A stretch of 64,000 bases of DNA from Lutibacter citreus (GTDB taxonomy: Bacteria; Bacteroidota; Bacteroidia; Flavobacteriales; Flavobacteriaceae). Under the pieces are notes generated by a model that saw only the letters and a list, made by a program, of their open reading frames with translations, searched no databases and had not been told where the DNA came from. The stretch's first letter is position 1; each line of letters begins with the position of its first letter. The position numbers were made by a program, and so were the translations under genes. Of the stretch, positions 26,385 through 35,610 are shown one piece after another. Location: assembly GCF_003260195.1 (NCBI RefSeq), contig NZ_QEIH01000004.1, positions 248,001 through 312,000 of the forward strand, given 5' to 3'.

Positions 26385-29123
26385 ATGAAATACACATCTA
26401 ATATTTTATTTGTACTTATTTTTATCATTTCTATAAACAGTTTTGCAAAAAACATTTATGTTTCAAAAGACGGAAATGATTCAAATACTGGAACCGAAGA
26501 AAAACCTTACTTAACAATTTCTAAAGCTGCTTCCGTTGCTGTAGCTGGTGATATTATTTTTATTCATGAAGGAACATATGAAGAAACCTTAAAACCAACA
26601 AATTCTGGTAGTGCGGGAAATCCAATAATCTTTCAATCATATCCAGGAGAACGTGTTATAATTTCTGCAATGGAATCACTTTCTGGTTGGACACAAGAAG
26701 GCGGATCAATATATAAAACCATTATAGAATTTCCTGATCTTGATCAGCAAAACTTTGTGGTAAATAATAATACCATTCTAAATTTAGCCCGATGGCCTAA
26801 TAAAACTGACGAAAACTCTTTTTTAATAAGTACCATTAGAAACACTGGTGGAAGTGGTCCGGATGTAGAGCAAGGAGCCTATTTAACCGAAAATACTATT
26901 CCTGGTTACGATTGGACAGGTGGTGCCATCTTTTTTTATGGAGACAAACCAGGATCTGGTTGGACGGCTTGGAAAAGAACAATAACTAGTAGTTCATCAG
27001 GAAGAGTAAATTTTAACTTAACTTTTAATAAAAATGAATCTTGGGTTAGAACTTTTCATGCGCCACAAGATTTAGGTGATTTTTATTTAGAAGGAGTTAA
27101 AGGCGCATTAGATTATGAAAATGAATGGTGGTTTGATAAATCTACAAAAGAACTATTTATTCAACTTCCTAATGGAACCCCTCCAGTTGATGGAGTTGTT
27201 AAAATGCGACGAAGACTAGAAACTATTAACCTAAAAGACAAAAGCTATATAGAAATAAGAAATTTAGCTGTTTTTGGAGGAAGCATTAATATGGAAGATT
27301 CTTCTACTTGGCAATCAAACGGTAACACCCGTACTACCAATAATGTACTTTATGGTATTTCTTCTTTTTATGGAAACCATACACAAGGTATATCTGATTC
27401 TTCTCGTTCAGGAAAAGCAAGTATAAATTTACAAGGTTCAAACAACACTATTGAAAAATGTGAAATTGCTTTTAATGCAGCTTCAGGAATTCAAGCCAGA
27501 GGAAATTATCAAACAATAAAGAATAATTATATTCATGACTTTGACTTTATATCAAATTATGATGGACCATTGGTTGTTAGAGGAATTAATGATAGTAAAA
27601 TACTAAATAATACGGTTTTTAATGGAGGAAGAGATGCTATTCAATATTTCGGAACAAATAATGAACTTGCTTATAATGATGTTTCAAGAAGTAATTTATT
27701 AGCCGATGATTGTGGTTTATTTTATACAACAGGAGCACAATATACTACTGAAATACATCACAATTGGTTTCATGACGCTGCTTCAACTGGAGATAAAAAG
27801 AAAGCCGCCGGAATTTATTTAGATAATGATGCTGCTGGTTTTAATGTACATCATAATGTTATTTGGAACACAGAATGGTCTAATATTCAAATAAACTGGA
27901 ATGGTAAAGACATTAATGTCTACAACAATACTTTATGGAACGGCTCAGCTGTTATGGGAGCTTGGCATAAGGATGGTACTTCTTTTTCAAATGTAAATGT
28001 ATGGAATAATTTAAGTGACAAAGATAGTTGGGAGCCACAATCTGACAAACAAAATAATTTAACGGAAACATCTGTGGTTTTTAGAGATTTTGATAATTCT
28101 GATTTTTACCTAAAAGCCGACTCAAACCCAATTGACCAAGGAAAAGAAATTACTGGAATTACAGATAACTATGTTGCAAATGCTCCTGATGTTGGTGCTT
28201 ATGAATATGGTGGAGATGATTGGTCTGCTGGTATAACTTGGAACCCCGATTATGGAGCTGCAGATTTAGGCTGTTACGGTTTACCTGGTGAAGATTGTAT
28301 TAACCTGCCTCAAAATGATGAAGATAAAGACGGTGTAGCCGATGCATTTGATAATTGTCCTGGAACACCAGTAGGAACTCCTGTTAATGCTTCAGGATGT
28401 AAGTATTTCTCATTGCCAGCAACCAATTTTACTGTGTTTGTTCAAGGTGAAGAATGTACAAATAGTAACAATGGTGCAATTACTATTACATCTGCAGATA
28501 CATCACTGTCATTTACAGCAACTATTGAACAATCTAGCACTTCAAAAGATTTTACTTCATCTGTTAAATTTGAAAACTTAAATGCTGGAAATTATACCGT
28601 ATGTATAACTACAACAGCAAGTGATGATTATAAACAATGTTTTAATGTGACAATTGACCAGCCAGCGGCCTTAAAAGTTAATACGAAAATAAATGAAGAA
28701 AAACAACAAGTAAGTATTCAACTGAAAGGAGGAAATACCTACCGAATTAAACTAAATGATTTTGTTACAAAAACGGATAAAAGTGAAATTACTTTAGATT
28801 TAAACTATGGATCAAATAAACTAATGATAACAACTGATAAAGATTGTCAAGGTAAACACGATCAAAACATTCAATTATTCGACACTCCCACTATTTATCC
28901 TACAGTAGTTGATGATTATTTAAACATTTCGTTTCCAATTTCTATAAATGAAAATATAAATATTAAAATTATTGATCCCTCAGGAAAGCTTATTGTAAAT
29001 ACATCTAAAAAAATTCAAAATAATTATACTACAATAGATGTATCTGGTTTAAATAGCGGCTTATACATTGTTAAAATTGTATCACCAACCACCAACTTTA
29101 ATTCTAAAATTATTAAGCAATGA
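26385..29123 (+). CDS. T9SS-secreted right-handed parallel beta-helix protein, putative polysaccharide-active enzyme
   Basis: 912 residues. Signal peptide (INSFA), then the beta-helix entry motif IYVSKDGNDSNTGTEEKPY with TISKAASVAVAGD and HEGTYEE (about 22-65), repeated beta-helix turns rich in Asn and Gly (NNTIEKCEIAFNAASGIQ, NNYIHDF, NNTVFNGGRDAIQY, HHNWFHDAA, HHNVIWNT, NNTLWNG) to about residue 560, then VGAYEYG. A calcium-binding thrombospondin type 3 repeat (DEDKDGVADAFDNCPGTP) lies near 644-665. The shared module (about 680-828) and a T9SS-type tail follow. Known relatives with this fold include polysaccharide lyases and several GH families; I cannot assign one. The last 4 bases overlap the next gene. 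Confidence 0.75.
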   Translation: MKYTSNILFVLIFIISINSFAKNIYVSKDGNDSNTGTEEKPYLTISKAASVAVAGDIIFIHEGTYEETLKPTNSGSAGNPIIFQSYPGERVIISAMESLSGWTQEGGSIYKTIIEFPDLDQQNFVVNNNTILNLARWPNKTDENSFLISTIRNTGGSGPDVEQGAYLTENTIPGYDWTGGAIFFYGDKPGSGWTAWKRTITSSSSGRVNFNLTFNKNESWVRTFHAPQDLGDFYLEGVKGALDYENEWWFDKSTKELFIQLPNGTPPVDGVVKMRRRLETINLKDKSYIEIRNLAVFGGSINMEDSSTWQSNGNTRTTNNVLYGISSFYGNHTQGISDSSRSGKASINLQGSNNTIEKCEIAFNAASGIQARGNYQTIKNNYIHDFDFISNYDGPLVVRGINDSKILNNTVFNGGRDAIQYFGTNNELAYNDVSRSNLLADDCGLFYTTGAQYTTEIHHNWFHDAASTGDKKKAAGIYLDNDAAGFNVHHNVIWNTEWSNIQINWNGKDINVYNNTLWNGSAVMGAWHKDGTSFSNVNVWNNLSDKDSWEPQSDKQNNLTETSVVFRDFDNSDFYLKADSNPIDQGKEITGITDNYVANAPDVGAYEYGGDDWSAGITWNPDYGAADLGCYGLPGEDCINLPQNDEDKDGVADAFDNCPGTPVGTPVNASGCKYFSLPATNFTVFVQGEECTNSNNGAITITSADTSLSFTATIEQSSTSKDFTSSVKFENLNAGNYTVCITTTASDDYKQCFNVTIDQPAALKVNTKINEEKQQVSIQLKGGNTYRIKLNDFVTKTDKSEITLDLNYGSNKLMITTDKDCQGKHDQNIQLFDTPTIYPTVVDDYLNISFPISINENINIKIIDPSGKLIVNTSKKIQNNYTTIDVSGLNSGLYIVKIVSPTTNFNSKIIKQ

Positions 29124-29830
29124 TAAAAATTAACAACCTTTTTAAAACTTTAGTCCTTCTATTTTCTTTTATTGTTATTGCTTGTGGCGGAAGCGATGAT
29201 GAACCATCTAATCCAACTCCTACTCCAGATCCTATTCCTGAGGCGACCATATTAATAGAACCACTTAATAATACGGATTGTAACCAAGGTGAAATAATTT
29301 CAGATAAAAACAGTAATGTATTATTTGAATGGAATAAGGCTTTAAATACAACCAAATATACCCTAAGCATTAAAAACTTAAATACTAACAAAGTAGAAGA
29401 AAAAACTACAGCAGAAACAAGTTTAACGGTTACTTTATTAAGAGGTACGCCTTATTCTTGGAATGTAGTTTCTATAAACAGCACAAAAGTGACTAAAATT
29501 AGTAATACTTGGAAATTTTTTAATGCAGGAAAAGGAACAGAAAATTACACTCCCTTTCCGGCAGAGCTTGTAAGCCCAGAAATGGGGTCTCTATCAAATA
29601 CAACCGTAACTTTAAAATGGAATGGCAGTGATATTGATGAAGATATTGAATCCTACAATGTTTATTTAGGAACAAACCCTACTCCAACAAAACTATTAAA
29701 AACTACTGTAAATGACTCAATTTCTGAAGTAATACTTAATAGTGATACTTTGTATTATTGGATGGTTGTTACTAAAGATAGTCAAGGAAATACATCAAAT
29801 TCAGAAGTTTTCGAATTTAGAACCAATTAA
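29120..29830 (+). CDS. Lipoprotein with two fibronectin type III domains, putative surface glycan-binding protein
   Basis: 236 residues, lipobox Cys22 (VIAC) followed by a Ser/Asp/Pro-rich tether (about 24-42). Two Fn3-like domains are visible: about 45-135 (FEWNKALNTTKYTLSIK, TPYSWNVVSIN) and about 145-236 (LKWNGSDIDEDIESYNVYLG, YYWMVVTKDSQGNTSNSEVFEF). No catalytic motif. ATGA overlap with the beta-helix gene implies translational coupling. Likely a surface-anchored binding or scaffolding protein next to the T9SS enzymes. Confidence 0.65.
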   Translation: MIKINNLFKTLVLLFSFIVIACGGSDDEPSNPTPTPDPIPEATILIEPLNNTDCNQGEIISDKNSNVLFEWNKALNTTKYTLSIKNLNTNKVEEKTTAETSLTVTLLRGTPYSWNVVSINSTKVTKISNTWKFFNAGKGTENYTPFPAELVSPEMGSLSNTTVTLKWNGSDIDEDIESYNVYLGTNPTPTKLLKTTVNDSISEVILNSDTLYYWMVVTKDSQGNTSNSEVFEFRTN

Positions 29831-29852
29831 TATAATTAAAACAAAAAAGTAA

Positions 29853-31196
29853 ATGAAAAAAGTAACAACATTCACTTTATTCTTAGTCGCAATTCAATTT
29901 TGTTTTGCGCAAAACCCATTAGTAACACATATGTTTACTGCCGACCCAACAGCTCGCGTTTTCAATGGTAAATTATATGTATACCCTTCTAGCGATACCT
30001 ATCCTCCAGCTGGAAGAGAAAAAGAATTTCCACGTTTTTGTATGCCTGGTTACCACGCATTTTCATTAGAAAACGGATCAACGTGGAAAGATTACGGATG
30101 GATACTAAAAGAAAATGACGTGCCTTGGGGAAACAAAGACACTTTTGCAATGTGGGCGCCAGATTGCATAAAAAAAGGAGATACTTACTATTACTACTAC
30201 CCTGCCGCCCCTAAAGATGGCTCTTCATTTAGACGTATTGGTGTTGGTACATCAAAAAACCCAACAGGCCCCTTTAAATGGGAAAAGAATTATATAAAAG
30301 GTGTTAGTGGAATTGATCCTGGTTTATTTATAGATGATAACGAAAAAGGTTATTTATATTTTGGCGGCGGTAAAGAGTTATTTGTAGCTCCTTTAAAAGA
30401 GAATATGAAAGAAATTGCTGCAGACCCAATAAAAGTTGAAGGCTTACCTGCAGGTTACAAAGAAGGTTCTTTCGCCTTTAAAAAAGATAGTATTTACTAC
30501 TTTACATTTGCGCACGTTTTTCCTGATGAAGGTTATACAATTGGTTATGCTACAGCTAAAAATCCACTAGGTCCTTTTACATATCAAGGAAAAATAATGG
30601 ATAATATTAACAATGGTACAAATCATCATTCTGTTGTAAAATACAATGGAAAATGGATGCTATTTTATCATTATTGGGATTTAAGTGGTTTTAACAAATT
30701 GCGTTCTATGTGTGCGGATTATTTGGAATTCAAAAAAGATGGAACCATTAAAAAAGTAAAACCAACTAAGAGAGGAATTGGAAACCCAACTATTGGAGAA
30801 GAAATTCAAATAGACAGATACAATGAAATTGATGGAGCTAAAACCGCTTATGTTGGAGGTAATGAACCTGCAGGATGGATGGTTACTGAAACTACAATGA
30901 TGAGTTCTGTTAAATTTAATGGTGTTGACTTTGGAAAAGGAACCGCAACAAAAATTAAAGCAAGAGTTGCAAGTGGACAACGTATTGGTAGTTTTGAAAT
31001 TAGAATAGGAAATCCTAAAGGAAAACTAATTGCAACATTCCCTGTAAAATATACTGGCGGGTGGAATTCATGGACAACAATTGAAACTGAATTAACTGAA
31101 AAGGTAACTGGGTTACAAAATATTGTAGTTGTTTTTAAATCTGATTGGGGATCAACAAAAATTGTAAACTTAAACTGGCTTAAATTAATAGAATAA
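29853..31196 (+). CDS. GH43-family glycosidase with C-terminal CBM6/35-like domain
   Basis: 447 residues, Sec signal peptide (FCFAQ), no lipobox or sorting domain, so probably periplasmic. Five-bladed propeller with GH43-type acids: Asp31 (TADPTARV, base), Asp155 (SGIDPGLF, pKa modulator) and Glu204 (YKEGSFAF, acid). MWAPDCIKKGDTYYYYYPA and NHHSVVKYNGKWMLFYH are typical blades. Residues about 320-447 form a beta-sandwich resembling CBM6/35 (AGWMVTE, GSFEIRIGNPKGKLI, GGWNSWTTIETEL, NIVVVFKSD). Probably an exo-enzyme for beta-xylosyl, arabinosyl or galactosyl units; exact specificity unknown. Overlaps the next sulfatase by one base (TAATG). Confidence 0.85.
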   Translation: MKKVTTFTLFLVAIQFCFAQNPLVTHMFTADPTARVFNGKLYVYPSSDTYPPAGREKEFPRFCMPGYHAFSLENGSTWKDYGWILKENDVPWGNKDTFAMWAPDCIKKGDTYYYYYPAAPKDGSSFRRIGVGTSKNPTGPFKWEKNYIKGVSGIDPGLFIDDNEKGYLYFGGGKELFVAPLKENMKEIAADPIKVEGLPAGYKEGSFAFKKDSIYYFTFAHVFPDEGYTIGYATAKNPLGPFTYQGKIMDNINNGTNHHSVVKYNGKWMLFYHYWDLSGFNKLRSMCADYLEFKKDGTIKKVKPTKRGIGNPTIGEEIQIDRYNEIDGAKTAYVGGNEPAGWMVTETTMMSSVKFNGVDFGKGTATKIKARVASGQRIGSFEIRIGNPKGKLIATFPVKYTGGWNSWTTIETELTEKVTGLQNIVVVFKSDWGSTKIVNLNWLKLIE

Positions 31197-32713
31197 TGAA
31201 TAAATATATAATTAAATTACTGTTACTACTTATTCCATTTATTGGCTTTACACAAGAAAAACCAAATGTTATTGTTGTTTTAGCTGATGATTTTGGAGTT
31301 GGAGATATTTCACACTACAGAAAAATACATTCTGATAATATTATTGTTGAGACTCCTACTTTAGACAAACTGGCTAAAGAAGGAAAAATATTTACAGATG
31401 CGCATTCACCTGCAGCATTGTGCGCTCCTACTCGATATGCTATTATGACCGGAAATCATTGTTATAGAAGTTATGCTCCATCTGGAGTTTGGGGTTGTTA
31501 CCAACCTTCACCAATTGAAAAAAATCAATTAACTTTAGGTAAACTAATGAAACAAGCTGGTTATAAAACTTCCTTTTTTGGTAAATGGGGATTTGGAATG
31601 GATTTCGCTAAAAAAGGAGAACCAAATACTACCTATAGAAGTTCAAGAAAAGAATTTGAAATAGATGTTGACATTACTAAAGTTATAGATAGAGGCCCTG
31701 TCCAAAATGGTTTTGATTATAGCTATATGTTTCCTGCAGGAATTCAAGCTGAGCCCTATGCCGTTTATGAAAATGGTATAATGACTCCTTTAAAAGAAGA
31801 TTCAAAAATTGTACTTATTACACAAAAATATGTAGATCACCTTGGTTTTAAACTTGACAAAAAAGAAGGTTTAGGAGATAGTAATTGGAATCCTTTTAAT
31901 GCTGGTACATTGTTAATAAACAAAGCAGTTGATTTTATAGAAAGAAGTAGTGAAACAAAACAACCTTTCTTTATGTATTACTGCTCGCAAGCGGTTCATA
32001 AACCACATACGCCTTCAAAAAAATTAAACGGAACTAAAATAGCTGGCACAACCCCATCAAGTCATTTAGATATGGTTAAGGAACTAGATGTGCAAGTGCA
32101 AATGATGATTGAAACATTGAAACGCAAAGGGGTTTATAACAATACTTTAATTATTTTCACTTCTGATAACGGAGGCTTACAAATTAAAGAAACTATTGCT
32201 TCAAAACATCAATCTAGTGATATTTTTAGAGGTGGTAAAAACTCTTGTTTTGAAGGAGGAACTAGAGTTCCTTTTATAACTTGGTGGCCAGGAAAAATTA
32301 AGGCAAATACTGTTTCTAACGAACCGATTATTGGAATTGATATAATGGCAACTTTGGCTGATTTAACCAATCAAAATATTGAAGAAAATCAGGCTATGGA
32401 CTCTTCAAACCTATTACCAATTTTGTTGGATGAAAAAAACATTCAACCACATCCATTTTTATTAACACAAAGTGGAACAGGAAAACGAGCTATGATTACT
32501 GAAAATGGTTGGAAATTAATTATTCAAATTGATAAAAAAGATAAAACTTTTAAAAAGAGAACACCTTTTGCGTTATTTAATTTGAATGATAATATTTCTG
32601 AAGACGAAAAAGAGAACCTCATTAACAACCCAAAATACAAGGATAAAATAGACAAATTATTTAAAAAATATAATACTACTAGAAATAGTAAAATTAAAAC
32701 AGGAATACTGTAA
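31196..32713 (+). CDS. Family S1 sulfatase (CAPTR signature)
   Basis: 505 residues, Sec signal peptide (GFTQ). Formylglycine motif C-A-P-T-R with Cys76 followed by MTGNH; nucleophile-site partners VVLADDFGVGD near 27-37, FGKWGFGMDF near 128 and FTSDNGG near 322 are visible. Lys in GKW and Asp-Asn in SDNGG support an active enzyme. The sequence around CAPTRYAIMTGNHCYRSYAPSGVWGCYQ is Cys- and Trp-rich compared with the other sulfatases here. It is the last gene of the plus-strand arm, translationally coupled (TAATG) to GH43, ending at the shared bidirectional terminator. Substrate unknown. Confidence 0.9.
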   Translation: MNKYIIKLLLLLIPFIGFTQEKPNVIVVLADDFGVGDISHYRKIHSDNIIVETPTLDKLAKEGKIFTDAHSPAALCAPTRYAIMTGNHCYRSYAPSGVWGCYQPSPIEKNQLTLGKLMKQAGYKTSFFGKWGFGMDFAKKGEPNTTYRSSRKEFEIDVDITKVIDRGPVQNGFDYSYMFPAGIQAEPYAVYENGIMTPLKEDSKIVLITQKYVDHLGFKLDKKEGLGDSNWNPFNAGTLLINKAVDFIERSSETKQPFFMYYCSQAVHKPHTPSKKLNGTKIAGTTPSSHLDMVKELDVQVQMMIETLKRKGVYNNTLIIFTSDNGGLQIKETIASKHQSSDIFRGGKNSCFEGGTRVPFITWWPGKIKANTVSNEPIIGIDIMATLADLTNQNIEENQAMDSSNLLPILLDEKNIQPHPFLLTQSGTGKRAMITENGWKLIIQIDKKDKTFKKRTPFALFNLNDNISEDEKENLINNPKYKDKIDKLFKKYNTTRNSKIKTGIL

Positions 32714-32721
32714 ATAGAAGT

Positions 32722-32760
32722 AAAAAAGAGGAATTTTTAGATTAAAAATTCCTCTTTTTC
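32722..32760. terminator. Bidirectional terminator between convergent halves of the locus
   Basis: A 17-base arm (32723-32739) pairs perfectly with 32743-32759; the core GAGGAATTT/AAATTCCTC has A-runs on the left and T-runs on the right, so it can stop transcription from both sides. It sits between stop codons at 32713 (plus) and 32775 (minus). Confidence 0.93.
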
Positions 32761-32774
32761 TTTTTATAATATTT

Positions 32775-34187
32775 TTAATAATGCTTTTTCTTTAACTTTT
32801 CCTTTTCAATATCAAAATCCGGATTTAATTCCATCATTTGAGCATCAACTGAGGTTCTCCAAGTATTTAACTTTTTTAATAACCGTGCTGCTTTTTTCGG
32901 TTTAGAACTTGTAAGATTTGCAGTTTCATTTATATCCTTTTTAAGGTTATAAAGTTCCAAACTTCCATCTTCATAAAACTCTATCAATTTCCATTTCTTA
33001 TCTCTAATTGCACCGTAAGGATTTGTTCTATGGTAATGTGGATAATGCCAATACAATTCTTTTCTTTTCAATTTTTTTGTCAATCCAGTTAAAAGTGGTT
33101 TCAAACTTACACCATCTTTATGTTGCTCTGGTTTTAGGGTTATCTCTGCAAGATCCAATAACGTTGGGTAAAAATCAGTTCCTATTACCATTTCATTACT
33201 TGTAGAGCCAGCCTTTATTTTATTCGGCCATTTTATAACAAATGGCTCTCTCGTTCCTCCTTCATGAGAAAACCCTTTAAAATCTCTTAAACCACCCGTA
33301 GTTTCATCGTAATTACCTCCATTATCTCCTGTTAAGATTACAATAGTATTCTCTGCAACCCCCATTTCGTCGAGTTTATCTAAAATTCGACCAACACTAT
33401 TATCTAATTTCTCTACCATTCCAGCTCTAGCTGGATCCATATACTGATTTTTCGAATTATTGAAGGTCTTTGCCTTTTCCTTATATTTCTTAACTAACTC
33501 AGGTGGTGACATTACTGGGCCGTGAATTGTATAATAAGAAAAATACAATAAAAAAGGATTTTTCTTATTTACCGTATCTAAAATTTGAATAGCAGCATCC
33601 GTTAATTTATCTGTCAAGAAATCTCCTTTTTCACCATCATCAAGATTTGGCATATCAAAGGGAGAAAAATATTTACCTCTACCTTTTGGCTGCCCCCATT
33701 CTCTTCCTCCAATATTAATATCAAAACCGTGATCAGTAGGATAATGCTCTTCAAAATCATCTTGCCCAATTGGCATTAAATGCCATTTCCCTAAAAAAGC
33801 AGTTGAATAACCAGCTTCTTTCAAGGCTTCAGGCAATAATACTTCTTTATGTTCCAACCTCATATTCCAATCCGGAACAGTTAATTTAGCATATGGTCTT
33901 TTATGGCCATCAATCCAATCTGTTAATTTTAAACGTGCCGGATACTTACCCGTTAAAATTGCTGCTCTACTAGGTGAACAAACAGTACAAGCTGCATAAC
34001 TATTTGTAAATAACATACCTTGGCTTGCTAACTTATCTATATTTGGAGTTTCATTAAATTCCGCTCCATAACATCCAAAATCTCCCCAACCTACATCATC
34101 TACTAACAAAAAAACAATATTTGGTTTACTATTTTGAGCTATAATTATTGTTGGAATTAATACTAGTAATTTAATCAGGTTTCTCAT
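32775..34187 (-). CDS. Family S1 sulfatase (CSPSR; S1_16-like)
   Basis: 470 residues, Sec signal peptide (PTIIIAQ). Formylglycine motif C-S-P-S-R with Cys70, FLLVDDVGWGDFGCYG (about 26-41), GKWHLMPIG and LTGDNGGNYDETTGGLRDFKG are well preserved. Length and the LYWHYPHYHRTNPYGAIRDKKWKLI block are typical of galactose/GalNAc-type sulfatases such as S1_16; subfamily is tentative. It is the last gene of the minus-strand group, 5 bases after GH28, and ends at the bidirectional terminator. Confidence 0.92.
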   Translation of the reverse strand: MRNLIKLLVLIPTIIIAQNSKPNIVFLLVDDVGWGDFGCYGAEFNETPNIDKLASQGMLFTNSYAACTVCSPSRAAILTGKYPARLKLTDWIDGHKRPYAKLTVPDWNMRLEHKEVLLPEALKEAGYSTAFLGKWHLMPIGQDDFEEHYPTDHGFDINIGGREWGQPKGRGKYFSPFDMPNLDDGEKGDFLTDKLTDAAIQILDTVNKKNPFLLYFSYYTIHGPVMSPPELVKKYKEKAKTFNNSKNQYMDPARAGMVEKLDNSVGRILDKLDEMGVAENTIVILTGDNGGNYDETTGGLRDFKGFSHEGGTREPFVIKWPNKIKAGSTSNEMVIGTDFYPTLLDLAEITLKPEQHKDGVSLKPLLTGLTKKLKRKELYWHYPHYHRTNPYGAIRDKKWKLIEFYEDGSLELYNLKKDINETANLTSSKPKKAARLLKKLNTWRTSVDAQMMELNPDFDIEKEKLKKKHY

Positions 34188-34192
34188 TTAAT

Positions 34193-35599
34193 TTATTTTT
34201 GAATCAAAATATCTTCTTTTGTTAAAACTTTACCATTCGCTCTAATATTTCTAGTTGAACTATTTTTTACATTATTAAAAACAACTGGTAAACGTTTGTC
34301 TTCTTTGTTCGTTTTTATTGATATGTTTTCCAAATTTAAACCATTTAAATGTCGTGCATAAATTCCGTAAGCAGGTAAACCTTTAACTACATAAAACTCA
34401 GGCCAGCGCTTCACATTATCTAACGTATACTCTTTAACATCTAATTTTTCAGCGTCTTCAGTTGTACCTCCACCTGAAACAATAAAATCTACATTTGAAA
34501 TTGAAATATCTTCAATTTCGTGTCCTGGAATTCCTGTTAAGAAAAAAGCTGAATGTTTATCTCCTTTTGAATTATCAACTATAATATTATCAAATTTCAT
34601 ATTATGCATACGTTTCAAAGGTTCATATTCACCTTCAGGAGTTTCCACACTTGCAATTTGCTGGCAGAAAGTCATAAAAATTGGACGTGGTACATTTTCC
34701 ATTACCAAATTACTAAACGTCATATGACTCATATTTCCACCTTCATTTTGCTGAATTTTTAACCCAGAATCTTGAATATCTCTAAATGTACAGTTAGAAA
34801 CCGTAACATATTCAATATCTCCTCTAGATAATAATCCAATTCTTATTCCTCCCCATTTTGTAGTAAAATTACAATTGGTAATAGTAACATTTCTACAAGG
34901 TTTCTCTGGAAGTGAAGTTTGCAAACAAATACAATCATCACTATTATCAAAATTTGAATTGCTTACTCTCACATTTTGGCATCCATCAAAATCCAACCCA
35001 TCTCCGTTAAAATTTGCTCTACTAATAATGGTAATTCCATCAACAGTAATATTATTACAATACAAAAAGGCCGAGGTCCAAGCAGCTGGATTTATTAAAT
35101 GAATATCACGTAATGAAATATTTGAACAATCTTTTAAACGCAATAACATTGGGCGTTTTATCTTCCCTTTGCGTGGAAAGTTTTCATAATGTCCATTTCC
35201 ATCAATAGTTCCGTGACCTTCAAAAGCTATTGAAGTTGCATTTTCAGCATAAATTAAACACGCATTTTTAGAAGGTTCTCCTTTATACATATTTTTATGA
35301 ACTCCTTCTAACGGGTAATCATCTTGATTAACACTTCCTTGTAAAACCGTTCCATTATCCACATACAATGTTACATTGCTTTTCATAAAAATGGTTCCAA
35401 TAACATAAATTCCTCCGCCATCTACCATTACTGTTCCACCACCGTTTTTGTTGCAATCGTCTATTGCTTTTTGAACAGCAATAGTATTCACCGTTTTCCC
35501 ATCATCAATTGCTCCATACGCAGCAACATTATACTCTTTAGCAACTACTGATACTATTGTAAAAACAGCTAGTAAAAGTGTTAATTTTAATTTATTCAT
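34193..35599 (-). CDS. GH28-like parallel beta-helix glycosidase with altered catalytic motifs
   Basis: 468 residues, Sec signal peptide (VSVVA). Fold motifs of GH28 pectinases are clear: YNVAAYGAIDDGKTVNT, GGGTVMVDGGGIYVIGTIF, GHGTIDGNG, and the catalytic-region acids N198-G-D200-G-L-D203 and S-D221-D222. The usual His-Gly of GH28 is replaced by W249-G-G-I-R, and the usual R-I-K is G-L-K281-I. Known GH28 enzymes hydrolyse galacturonan-type linkages; the altered His/Arg sites suggest another substrate or mechanism detail. Eleven bases downstream of the 35611 sulfatase and 5 bases ahead of the 32775 sulfatase, so it is part of that operon. Confidence 0.82.
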   Translation of the reverse strand: MNKLKLTLLLAVFTIVSVVAKEYNVAAYGAIDDGKTVNTIAVQKAIDDCNKNGGGTVMVDGGGIYVIGTIFMKSNVTLYVDNGTVLQGSVNQDDYPLEGVHKNMYKGEPSKNACLIYAENATSIAFEGHGTIDGNGHYENFPRKGKIKRPMLLRLKDCSNISLRDIHLINPAAWTSAFLYCNNITVDGITIISRANFNGDGLDFDGCQNVRVSNSNFDNSDDCICLQTSLPEKPCRNVTITNCNFTTKWGGIRIGLLSRGDIEYVTVSNCTFRDIQDSGLKIQQNEGGNMSHMTFSNLVMENVPRPIFMTFCQQIASVETPEGEYEPLKRMHNMKFDNIIVDNSKGDKHSAFFLTGIPGHEIEDISISNVDFIVSGGGTTEDAEKLDVKEYTLDNVKRWPEFYVVKGLPAYGIYARHLNGLNLENISIKTNKEDKRLPVVFNNVKNSSTRNIRANGKVLTKEDILIQK

Positions 35600-35610
35600 C
35601 GTTTTTTATT

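Noticed and set aside
34875..35102. Plus-strand open frame opposite GH28
   Set aside because: Antisense shadow of a clear GH28-like coding region.
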